Positions 1 to 5,168 of a stretch of DNA of 6,240 bases are shown in pieces. The stretch is from Desulfobacterales bacterium (GTDB taxonomy: Bacteria; Desulfobacterota; Desulfobacteria; Desulfobacterales; Desulfobacteraceae), in assembly GCA_022361315.1 (NCBI GenBank), contig JAKSBB010000949.1, forward strand, positions 1-6,240, read 5' to 3'. Position 1 is the stretch's first letter, and every line of letters starts with the position of its first letter. The position numbers were made by a program, and so were the translations under genes. The notes beneath the pieces were generated by a model. The model was not told the DNA's origin. It saw only the letters and a program-made list of their open reading frames with translations, and searched no databases.

Positions 1-374
1 AGTTCGTTCATGGGGCGCTGGCACATCCGTTCATCACCGGTCAGGGTGTATGGGGTCTGCCCTAAAGCGGCAATGCCGGCCAAAAGCCGCATGGAGGTTC
101 CGGAGTTGCCAAGATAAATGGGATCTGCAAAGGGCGTCGGTTTTCCTGCAAACCCGGTGACTTCGGTGACGGCGTCGGAGATTTCATCTATTTTTGCACC
201 CATATAGGAGAGGGTCTGGCAGGTCAGAGAAAGGTCTTCGCTTTTCAATGCATTGTGGATGACGGATTTACCCTCGGCAAGGGCGGCACAGATCATCATC
301 CGGTGGGAAATACTCTTGGATCCCGGTATCCGGACGGTCTGGTCTGTGAGTGTTCTGGGGCTCAGGGGTTTCAT
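1..374 (-). CDS. aroA: 3-phosphoshikimate 1-carboxyvinyltransferase (EPSP synthase), N-terminal part
   Basis: AroA transfers the enolpyruvyl group of PEP to shikimate-3-phosphate, the sixth step of the cytoplasmic shikimate pathway. The gene starts at ATG 374 and runs off the left edge after 124 codons, so about 70% of a usual protein of roughly 430 residues is missing. Visible family motifs are PGSKSISHR (residues 17-25, the Lys/Ser/Arg substrate-binding loop), YLGNSGTSMRLLAG (87-100) and GDERMCQRPM (113-122). An AAGGAG ribosome binding site at 387-382 overlaps the aroE stop codon and sits 7 bases before the ATG, which supports this start and suggests translational coupling. It lies 11 bp downstream of aroE and is the third gene of the pheA-aroE-aroA operon. 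The GNSGT-x-x-RLL form, with Leu where E. coli-type enzymes have Pro after the Arg, looks more like class II than class I EPSP synthases. That class call is tentative because most of the protein is not visible. Confidence 0.95.
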   Translation of the reverse strand, partial: MKPLSPRTLTDQTVRIPGSKSISHRMMICAALAEGKSVIHNALKSEDLSLTCQTLSYMGAKIDEISDAVTEVTGFAGKPTPFADPIYLGNSGTSMRLLAGIAALGQTPYTLTGDERMCQRPMNE

Positions 375-385
375 TGATGGTCTCC

Positions 386-1201
386 TTAAGGATTTTCAAG
401 TACGGTTCGTTTCATGAGTTCGGTATCGGGATGTTGTCCGGTCCAGAGGGTAAACTGGGCAGCGGCCTGGGCCACAAACATGGACAGGCCGTCGATAGTG
501 GTGCATCCTTTGGCACGTGCGGTTTTAAGTAAACAGGTGTCCATGGGGGTGTAGACCACATCCATGACCACGGTGCCGGGATGGAGGGCTTCTTCCGGAA
601 AAGAGAGGGCCTCTGTATTTGGCGCCATGCCGAGGCTGGTGGTGTTGATCACCACCTGGGCATCAACATCCGCAGCCAGCTCCGTTGGAACAAAGGTTCC
701 GTCTATACGTTCGGCAAGTGCCCTGCCCTTTTCTGCTGTCCGATTGACGATAATAACTTTGCCACCCTCATCGGCAATGCCGTGGGCAACAGCCCGGGCG
801 GCGCCTCCCGCTCCGACGATACATACGGTCTTACCCCGGATGCCGAAGGGGCGCAGCGGGGCGATGGCTGCCTCGCAATCCGTGTTATACCCCTCCAGCT
901 GTCCTTCACGATTGACGATGGTGTTCACGGCACCGATTCGTTTGGCCATGGTATCGATGGTATCAAGGTGGGGCATCACCGCTTCCTTAAAAGGGATGGT
1001 GACCGACGCCCCACCGATGTTCAGGGTCCGGATGGCATCCATGGTTGTACGGACAGCCGCTTTTGTGTGGTCCGGTGAAAAGGCCAGATAGGCAGCATCT
1101 ATACCCAAGTGTTTAAAGGCCGCATTGTGGATCAAAGGACTTTTCGAGTGAACCACGGGATTTCCCAGCACACAGTATAAGGTCGTAGTAGAGGTGATCA
1201 C
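386..1201 (-). CDS. aroE: shikimate 5-dehydrogenase
   Basis: AroE reduces 3-dehydroshikimate to shikimate with NADPH in the cytoplasm, two steps before AroA. The 271-residue protein has the usual family length. The N-terminal substrate domain shows SKSPLIHN (19-26, shikimate-binding serines), SVTIPFK (66-72, with catalytic Lys72), GAVNT (90-94) and YNTD (105-108, catalytic Asp108). The Rossmann domain follows, with GAGGAAR (130-136), NRT (153-155, the NADP-selective loop region), VINTTSLGM (184-192) and a C-terminal DGLSMFVAQAA segment that holds the conserved Gln245. The start is GTG at 1201 and shares GTGA with the pheA stop; no better in-frame start exists before the essential SKSP motif. 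This overlap points to co-translation with pheA. All key residues are present, so the enzyme should be active. Confidence 0.97.
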   Translation of the reverse strand: MITSTTTLYCVLGNPVVHSKSPLIHNAAFKHLGIDAAYLAFSPDHTKAAVRTTMDAIRTLNIGGASVTIPFKEAVMPHLDTIDTMAKRIGAVNTIVNREGQLEGYNTDCEAAIAPLRPFGIRGKTVCIVGAGGAARAVAHGIADEGGKVIIVNRTAEKGRALAERIDGTFVPTELAADVDAQVVINTTSLGMAPNTEALSFPEEALHPGTVVMDVVYTPMDTCLLKTARAKGCTTIDGLSMFVAQAAAQFTLWTGQHPDTELMKRTVLENP

Positions 1202-2304
1202 GACAGCGGCTCCTCTTTGATGAAGGCCGGATAAGAGCCCAGGGTTTTCAGGGTCAGGGTAACGGCTTTAATCTCTTCCACGGTCTCGGCAACGATATCA
1301 TCCTGGATATGGCCTTCGATGTCCATGAAGAAGTAATAACTCCAGTTCTGGTGGCGGGTGGGTCTGGATTCCAGTTTAACCATGTTCAGCCCGGCCCGGT
1401 CTATGGGTGCCAGCGCCTTAAACAACGCGCCGGGACTGTGTGAGGTGGCGAACATGATACTGGTTTTATCCCGCCCGGTTTTGGGGGGCTGGTCTTTGCC
1501 AATGACCAGAAAACGGGTCACGTTGCCGCTGCGGTCCTGGATTTTGGATTCCACGGGCAGCAACTCATATATGTGGGCGGCTTTCTGACTGGCAATGGCG
1601 GCGACGCTTTCATCCTGTGAGGCCATCTGGGCGGCTTTGGAAGTGGAGGTGGTTTCCATCACATCCACATGGGAGAATTTTTTCTTCAGCCAGCCCTTGC
1701 ACTGAGCAATGGCCTGTGGGTGTGAGTAGATGGTTTTCACATCCGAAGGTTCTCCGGTGATAGACAGCAGATCGTGGGATACCGGTTCATAGTGTTCGGA
1801 GATGATATTCAGGTTGAACTCACCGAAGAGATCCAGGGTGTGGTTCACCGCCCCTTCGATGGAGTTTTCCACGGGCACGACACCGAAATGGCTCTGGCCC
1901 CGTTCCACATCCCTGAAAATGTCAAAGAGGTTGGGCTGCTGGACAAACCGTCCGGAATGCTTGAAATGATTGAGCGCCGCAATGTGGGTATAGCTGGCCT
2001 TGGGCCCTAAATATGCGATGGTCTTTGGCTTTTGGATTTCCCGGGTGGCCGTGATGATGACGTTAAAGATATACTGGATAAGTTCCTTGTCCGCAGGGCC
2101 CTGGTTGATGCTGGACAGATTCTCGATCACCATCCGCTCCCGGACCCGGTCGAGGATCTGGCTTCCCTCTTTCTTTTTTACGGCACCCACCTGCTCGCCG
2201 ATGCGGAGTCGCCGGTTGATCAGTTCCAGGATACGGGAATCAATCCTGTCTATCTCCTCCCTCAACGGGACCAGGGGATTGTCGGGCCGGTCATTTTGAT
2301 CCAT
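1198..2304 (-). CDS. pheA: bifunctional chorismate mutase / prephenate dehydratase (P-protein)
   Basis: PheA converts chorismate to prephenate and then to phenylpyruvate, the committed route to phenylalanine. With the start chosen here the protein has 368 residues. The AroQ chorismate mutase domain (about 10-90) carries the equivalents of E. coli active-site residues Arg11, Arg28, Lys39, Asp48, Arg51 and Glu52 as Arg15, Arg32, Lys43, Asp52, Arg55 and Glu56. The prephenate dehydratase domain (about 95-270) starts at TIAYLGPKASYTH and includes VPVENSIEG and the catalytic NVTRF (TRF at 263-265). The C-terminal ACT domain (about 280-362) has GALF (292-295) and ESRP (312-315), the Phe-binding motifs of feedback-inhibited enzymes. 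Two ATGs lie two codons apart. GAGG at 2315-2312 is 7 bases from the second (2304) but only 1 base from the first (2310), so the second is preferred. It is the first enzyme gene of the operon, behind a Phe attenuator, and overlaps aroE by 4 bases. Confidence 0.97.
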   Translation of the reverse strand: MDQNDRPDNPLVPLREEIDRIDSRILELINRRLRIGEQVGAVKKKEGSQILDRVRERMVIENLSSINQGPADKELIQYIFNVIITATREIQKPKTIAYLGPKASYTHIAALNHFKHSGRFVQQPNLFDIFRDVERGQSHFGVVPVENSIEGAVNHTLDLFGEFNLNIISEHYEPVSHDLLSITGEPSDVKTIYSHPQAIAQCKGWLKKKFSHVDVMETTSTSKAAQMASQDESVAAIASQKAAHIYELLPVESKIQDRSGNVTRFLVIGKDQPPKTGRDKTSIMFATSHSPGALFKALAPIDRAGLNMVKLESRPTRHQNWSYYFFMDIEGHIQDDIVAETVEEIKAVTLTLKTLGSYPAFIKEEPLS

Positions 2305-2311
2305 GGTCATG

Positions 2312-2315
2312 CCTC
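2312..2315 (-). promoter_or_regulatory. pheA ribosome binding site (GAGG)
   Basis: GAGG on the minus strand is the only good Shine-Dalgarno match before pheA. Its spacing is 1 base to the ATG at 2310 and 7 bases to the ATG at 2304, so it decides in favour of 2304. It lies 15 bases beyond the end of the attenuator U-tract, so it is transcribed only when the polymerase reads through. Confidence 0.65.
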
Positions 2316-2330
2316 ATAATTGTGTCCCTA

Positions 2331-2366
2331 AAATAAAAAAACCGCATCAGGCGGTGCCTGCTGCGG
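2331..2366 (-). terminator. intrinsic terminator of the phe attenuator (segments 3:4)
   Basis: On the minus strand CCGCA-G-CAGGC (2366-2356) pairs with GCCTG-A-TGCGG (2352-2342) across a 3-base ACC loop. That gives two perfect 5-bp helices separated by one G·A mismatch, and two more A-U pairs can extend the base. It is followed at once by seven T, then A and TTT (2341-2331). The placement between the Phe-rich leader ORF and the pheA ribosome binding site makes it the terminator arm of an attenuator rather than a plain end-of-operon terminator. Because no other terminator is visible downstream of the CNNM/CorC gene, it may also stop read-through from that gene. Confidence 0.88.
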
Positions 2367-2417
2367 TTGATTCTTGGTTGGGAACTTGGGTTTACTTCAG
2401 ATTCACCACAGACAGGC
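2356..2417 (-). promoter_or_regulatory. antiterminator stem of the phe attenuator (segments 2:3)
   Basis: GCCTG-T-CTGTGG (2417-2406, the last sense codons of the leader peptide) can pair with CCGCAG-CAGGC (2366-2356, the 5' arm of the terminator). This gives 11 pairs, one of them G·U, with a single bulged U. The helix uses the whole 5' arm of the terminator, so the two structures exclude each other. It is expected to form when a ribosome stalls on the upstream Phe/Tyr codons and keeps segment 1 from pairing with segment 2. Confidence 0.8.
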
Positions 2418-2474
2418 GCAGCCCTTAAAAAAGGGCCCAAAAAAATAAAAGTAGCTGTCGGCGGTGAAATTCAT
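2403..2474 (-). CDS. pheL: phenylalanine-rich leader peptide of the pheA operon (attenuator peptide)
   Basis: A 23-codon ORF runs from ATG 2474 to TGA at 2405-2403. It encodes six Phe (residues 3, 9, 11, 12, 15, 16; five of them TTT), two Tyr (8 TAC, 10 TAT) and a final Trp. Residues 8-16 read YFYFFGPFF, so seven of nine consecutive codons are aromatic. The peptide is a sensor: a ribosome slowed by scarce charged tRNA-Phe would free segment 2 to form the antiterminator, while one that reaches the stop codon would cover segment 2 and let the terminator form. The stop codon lies inside segment 2, as this model needs. Its sequence is not an obvious copy of the E. coli PheL peptide; the gene name is given by role. 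No strong Shine-Dalgarno is seen (only A-rich sequence before the ATG), which is a weak point. There is no other in-frame start nearby. It lies 99 bases before the pheA start codon. Confidence 0.87.
   Translation of the reverse strand: MNFTADSYFYFFGPFFKGCACLW
2404..2466 (-). promoter_or_regulatory. anti-antiterminator (pause-like) stem of the phe attenuator (segments 1:2)
   Basis: CACCGCCGACAG (2466-2455, leader codons 3-7) can pair with CTGTCTGTGGTG (2415-2404, the leader end and stop codon). It forms 11 pairs out of 12 positions, with one G·U and one C·U mismatch. It encloses the Phe/Tyr codons and the small inner hairpin at 2436-2421. When it forms, segment 2 is not free to act as antiterminator and the terminator can fold. 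This is the basal, untranslated state expected in ribosome-mediated attenuation. Confidence 0.72.
2421..2436 (-). other. small inner hairpin in the leader ORF
   Basis: GCCCTT and AAGGGC form a perfect 6-bp stem with a TTTT loop, covering codons 13-18 of the leader peptide. The Phe15-Phe16 codons make up the loop and the top of the stem. It nests inside the 1:2 stem and may stabilise that arm or slow the ribosome. No U-tract follows on the minus strand, so it is not a terminator. Confidence 0.6.
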
Positions 2475-2542
2475 TTGTACTATTTTTTGTGTCTGTTCTT
2501 TCTTAAATTCCGAATCCGTTTCTGTACATAGAACGCTATGAA

Positions 2543-2569
2543 CTTATACGGCTGTTTTATATATGTCAA
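2543..2569 (-). promoter_or_regulatory. candidate sigma70-type promoter of the pheL-pheA-aroE-aroA operon
   Basis: A perfect -35 TTGACA (2569-2564) and a 5/6 match to -10, TATAAG (2548-2543), are separated by 15 bp, which is shorter than the preferred 17. An A-rich tract (nine A at 2590-2582 with flanking A/T) lies just upstream of the -35 and could act as an UP element. Transcription would begin near 2536 and give a leader of about 60 bases before the leader-peptide ATG. The site lies wholly in the gap after the CNNM/CorC gene and is the best promoter match in the region. Confidence 0.6.
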
Positions 2570-2604
2570 GTAACGGTTTTATTTTTTTTTAATAAGTCCC
2601 GGAA

Positions 2605-3864
2605 CTACTGGCCCACAGGTTCATCCGCCGATCTGACGATGAAGGATTGAATCCGGTTGCCGTCCATGTCCTTGACCGTAATCACCCAGTTGTTGATGCG
2701 GATGGATTCTCCCTGGGACGGTATCCGCTCGATCTGCTCGAGAAAAAAACCTGAAAAGGTATCATAGTTTGCGGATTCGGGAATTCTTATCTCCGGGAGT
2801 TCCTTGTTCAGATCGTCCACATCCACCCTGCCTGCCACCAGCCATTTCTTTCCCTTAAGGCGGACGATATCCGGGGTGTTCTGGTCGGTTTCATCGGTAA
2901 TCTCTCCGAAGATTTCCTCAACCACATCCTCAAGGGTGACAATGCCTGATACACCGCCGTGTTCGTCAACCACAACCGCCATATGGCTTTTTTTATTCTT
3001 GAACTCCTGAAGCAGTGAGTCAAGCTTCTTGGATTCCGGAATAAAGTAAGGCTTTTTCATGATGTTTTTTACGTCAAGAATCGTAATCTCCTGGCCGCCG
3101 GCCACCTGTTTTTGAAATTCTGCAAACAGATCTTTAACGTGAAGGATACCGATAATTTCATCAATGTAGTCTTCGATGACAGGGATTCTTGAAAAGCCTG
3201 TTTTCAGAATATTTTTAATATCAAGTTCTTCAGAGATGTCCACCACGAACATGTCCGCTCTTGGGGTCATTATTTCCGAACAGGAGGTGTCGTCAAACTC
3301 GAATATATTGGTGATATACTCCTTTTCCTGTTCCTTGATTTCTCCCTCTTCCTCCACCACTTCCACCATGGTCATAAGTTCATCTTCGGTGACGGCCTCC
3401 TGGGCGTTATCAATGGTGCCGTGAAGTCTGGGGATGACGTTAAGAACGAAGATCAATGGCCAGAATAATCTGGACAGCCAGTACAGGGGATAAATCACCG
3501 CCCGGGATACCAGGACATTGTTGTGATTGGCAAAGGATTTTGGAAAAATTTCTCCGAATACCAGGATAAGCAGGGTCATCACACCGGTGGCAATTCCCAC
3601 GGCATTGGATTCAAAATGGGCAATGGCAAGGGCCGTTGCCAGGGCTGAGGCACCGATGTTTACAAGATTGTTGCCAATGAGTATGGTGGTCAGCAGGGTG
3701 TGGGAATTTTCCTTCATCTCCATGATGAGCTGGCCGGTCTTTGAACCGTCTTTGGCGATATGAAGTGCCTTCACCTTTGAGATGGAAAAGAGTGCTGTCT
3801 CCGATGATGAAAAAAAGCCGGATAAAAATAGACAGATGATTAACAGGGTCAGTTCAAGCGTCAT
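2605..3864 (-). CDS. CNNM/CBS/CorC-domain membrane protein (HlyC/CorC family, putative Mg2+/Co2+ transporter)
   Basis: This 419-residue protein has the standard architecture and length of the family once called UPF0053 or hemolysin-related. The N-terminal CNNM (DUF21) domain has four hydrophobic segments (about 4-22, 57-81, 88-104, 122-147) with the conserved SSSETALFS (19-27), GNNLVNI (64-70) and GEIFPKS (104-110). An acidic linker (EVVEEEGEIKEQEKEY, 168-183) leads to two CBS motifs (about 199-250 and 263-321) that end in DEHGGVSGIVTLEDVVEEIFGE, then a CorC_HlyC domain (about 333-410). Characterised relatives bind Mg-ATP through the CBS pair and take part in Mg2+ or Co2+ transport; the hemolysin label of the family is historical. 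The inner-membrane location follows from the helices. The start at ATG 3864 has AAGGA at 3880-3876, a slightly long spacing of 11. The substrate cannot be told from sequence, and the gene does not clearly belong to either flanking pathway. Confidence 0.93.
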   Translation of the reverse strand: MTLELTLLIICLFLSGFFSSSETALFSISKVKALHIAKDGSKTGQLIMEMKENSHTLLTTILIGNNLVNIGASALATALAIAHFESNAVGIATGVMTLLILVFGEIFPKSFANHNNVLVSRAVIYPLYWLSRLFWPLIFVLNVIPRLHGTIDNAQEAVTEDELMTMVEVVEEEGEIKEQEKEYITNIFEFDDTSCSEIMTPRADMFVVDISEELDIKNILKTGFSRIPVIEDYIDEIIGILHVKDLFAEFQKQVAGGQEITILDVKNIMKKPYFIPESKKLDSLLQEFKNKKSHMAVVVDEHGGVSGIVTLEDVVEEIFGEITDETDQNTPDIVRLKGKKWLVAGRVDVDDLNKELPEIRIPESANYDTFSGFFLEQIERIPSQGESIRINNWVITVKDMDGNRIQSFIVRSADEPVGQ

Positions 3865-3924
3865 TTAAGCTAAAGTCCTTATTGGGTGAACAATCCAAAG
3901 GTTTCGACATCTTATGATAAACTT

Positions 3925-3954
3925 ACTCTAATCAGTTTCATCCAAATTTGTCAA
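3925..3954 (-). promoter_or_regulatory. possible promoter before the CNNM/CorC gene
   Basis: TTGACA (3954-3949) is followed after 18 bp by TAGAGT (3930-3925), a 4/6 match to the -10 consensus. It lies in the 107-bp gap between lpxB and the CNNM/CorC gene and would start transcription roughly 50 to 60 bases before that ATG. The gap shows no hairpin with U-tract after lpxB, so read-through from the lpx genes is equally possible. Confidence 0.4.
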
Positions 3955-3971
3955 TTCAACTTCATAATGAT

Positions 3972-5168
3972 TTATCCTTCGGAACCGGGAGTGTTTTCCG
4001 TAGTTTCGGAAGGTTTCGTTTTTGTCAGCCCCGATATCATGCTGAGAATGATTCGTGCCGTACGTTTCGGTGCACCGGGTGTTCCCAGCCGCCGGCGTAC
4101 AATCTCAAGTTTTTTCCGGTAGTGATCCGGGTCATCCAACATCTGGAAAGCGGCGCGGCTGATGGTCTCCGGATTTGCATCGGACTGCAGCAGTTCCGGC
4201 ATTACCGGCTCACCGGCAATGAGATTGGCAAGGCCGACATACTTTACTTTCACAAGCAGTTTTGCCAGTCCATAGGTGAGCGGTGATACCCGGTAAACAA
4301 GGATCGTAGGCAATGCACACAAGGCTGCTTCCAGGGTTACGGTACCTGAAGCGGCGATCAGCATCCGGGCCTTATTAAAAATAGTGATGGGTCGTCCCTG
4401 GATCACCTCGCACGGTGGAGCGTCATGGGTTTCGAGAATGCATTGAATCTGGTCGGCCTGTTTGTCGGAGGCCGCCGATATCATGAACCGTGCACCGGGA
4501 TGTCCGGATTGAATCTTCATTGCAGTGTCAAGCATCACCGGTAAAAGGTTTTCGATTTCCGATGATCTTGAGCCGGGAAGCAGACCGATCACAGGACCTC
4601 CTGCAGCACCGGATGTATCCAGTGCACCGGGGCGGTGGGCAAGGCTATGGGCATATTCATCCATTAACGGGTTGCCCACGTAGGTGGCTGTAATTTTTTC
4701 TTTTTTGTATATGGACTGCTCAAACGGAAGGATCAAGGCCACATGATCCGTATAGGCTTTTATCTTTTTGAGCCGTGCCGAATTCCAGGCCCATACTTTG
4801 GGAGCGATGTAATAGCAGACCGGGATTCGGGTATGTTCTTTGATATATCGGGCGACTTTCAGATTGAAGCCGGGGTAATCGATCAGGACCACCAGGTCGG
4901 GGGGATCGTGTGTTACGCGTTCTTTAACAAGATGAAATGCTGATTTGATGGATGAAAACTGGCGTACCACCTGGATAATTCCCATGGCGGAAAGACGTTC
5001 TATGGGGAAGAAGACATCTGCGCCCTGGGCTGTCATCACAGGGCCGCCGATACCGGATATATGCGCATCCGGAGTCAGTTCTTTCAGGGCCCGTATCAAT
5101 GGGCCGGCATGGAAATCACCGGAGGGTTCCCCGGTCAGAATCATAATATGAGGTGCTTTACCCGTCAT
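3972..5168 (-). CDS. lpxB: lipid A disaccharide synthase
   Basis: LpxB is a peripheral inner-membrane GT-B glycosyltransferase (family GT19) that condenses lipid X with UDP-2,3-diacylglucosamine to form the tetra-acylated disaccharide 1-phosphate of lipid A. The 398-residue protein has the family length. Motifs in order: GEPSGD-FHAG (13-22), GIGGPVM (39-45), DYPGFN (97-102, matching the essential Asp98 region of E. coli), YYIAPKVWAWN (119-129), LPFE (147-150), YVGNP (163-167), LLPGSRSSEI (196-205, with Arg201), AASGTVTLEAAL (272-283) and the C-terminal GLANLIAGEPVMPELLQ (312-328, with Asn315), which in the family forms the swapped C-terminal segment. The ATG shares ATGA with the lpxI stop codon, so the two are probably translationally coupled. 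The final 20 residues are polar and rich in Thr/Ser/Glu and look like a disordered tail. Confidence 0.97.
   Translation of the reverse strand: MTGKAPHIMILTGEPSGDFHAGPLIRALKELTPDAHISGIGGPVMTAQGADVFFPIERLSAMGIIQVVRQFSSIKSAFHLVKERVTHDPPDLVVLIDYPGFNLKVARYIKEHTRIPVCYYIAPKVWAWNSARLKKIKAYTDHVALILPFEQSIYKKEKITATYVGNPLMDEYAHSLAHRPGALDTSGAAGGPVIGLLPGSRSSEIENLLPVMLDTAMKIQSGHPGARFMISAASDKQADQIQCILETHDAPPCEVIQGRPITIFNKARMLIAASGTVTLEAALCALPTILVYRVSPLTYGLAKLLVKVKYVGLANLIAGEPVMPELLQSDANPETISRAAFQMLDDPDHYRKKLEIVRRRLGTPGAPKRTARIILSMISGLTKTKPSETTENTPGSEG

Noticed and set aside
564..1091. Long plus-strand ORF (175 codons) opposite aroE, with another of 165 codons in a second frame
   Set aside because: Both lie wholly inside the convincing aroE gene on the other strand, have no recognisable domain, and are the expected shadows of a GC-rich coding region.
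2342..2366. Bidirectional terminator
   Set aside because: On the plus strand the hairpin is followed by TTGATTCTTGG, with no proper T-tract, and no plus-strand gene is present to terminate.
2421..2436. Second intrinsic terminator at the GC-rich inner hairpin
   Set aside because: On the minus strand the stem is followed by TGCGCC and not by a U-tract; the T-rich run is on its 5' side and encodes Phe. On the plus strand it is followed by an A-tract.
2331..2474. T-box riboswitch or amino acid riboswitch before pheA
   Set aside because: No T-box consensus or known aptamer core was seen, and the region is explained in full by a leader peptide with alternative stems.
2472..2476. Trp sensing by the leader peptide through its Trp codon
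   Set aside because: The single Trp codon (23) lies in segment 2, so a stall there would block the antiterminator instead of favouring it.
2605..3864. Hemolysin gene
   Set aside because: The hemolysin label is historical for this family; the CNNM-CBS-CorC architecture points to metal ion transport and gives no evidence of haemolytic activity.
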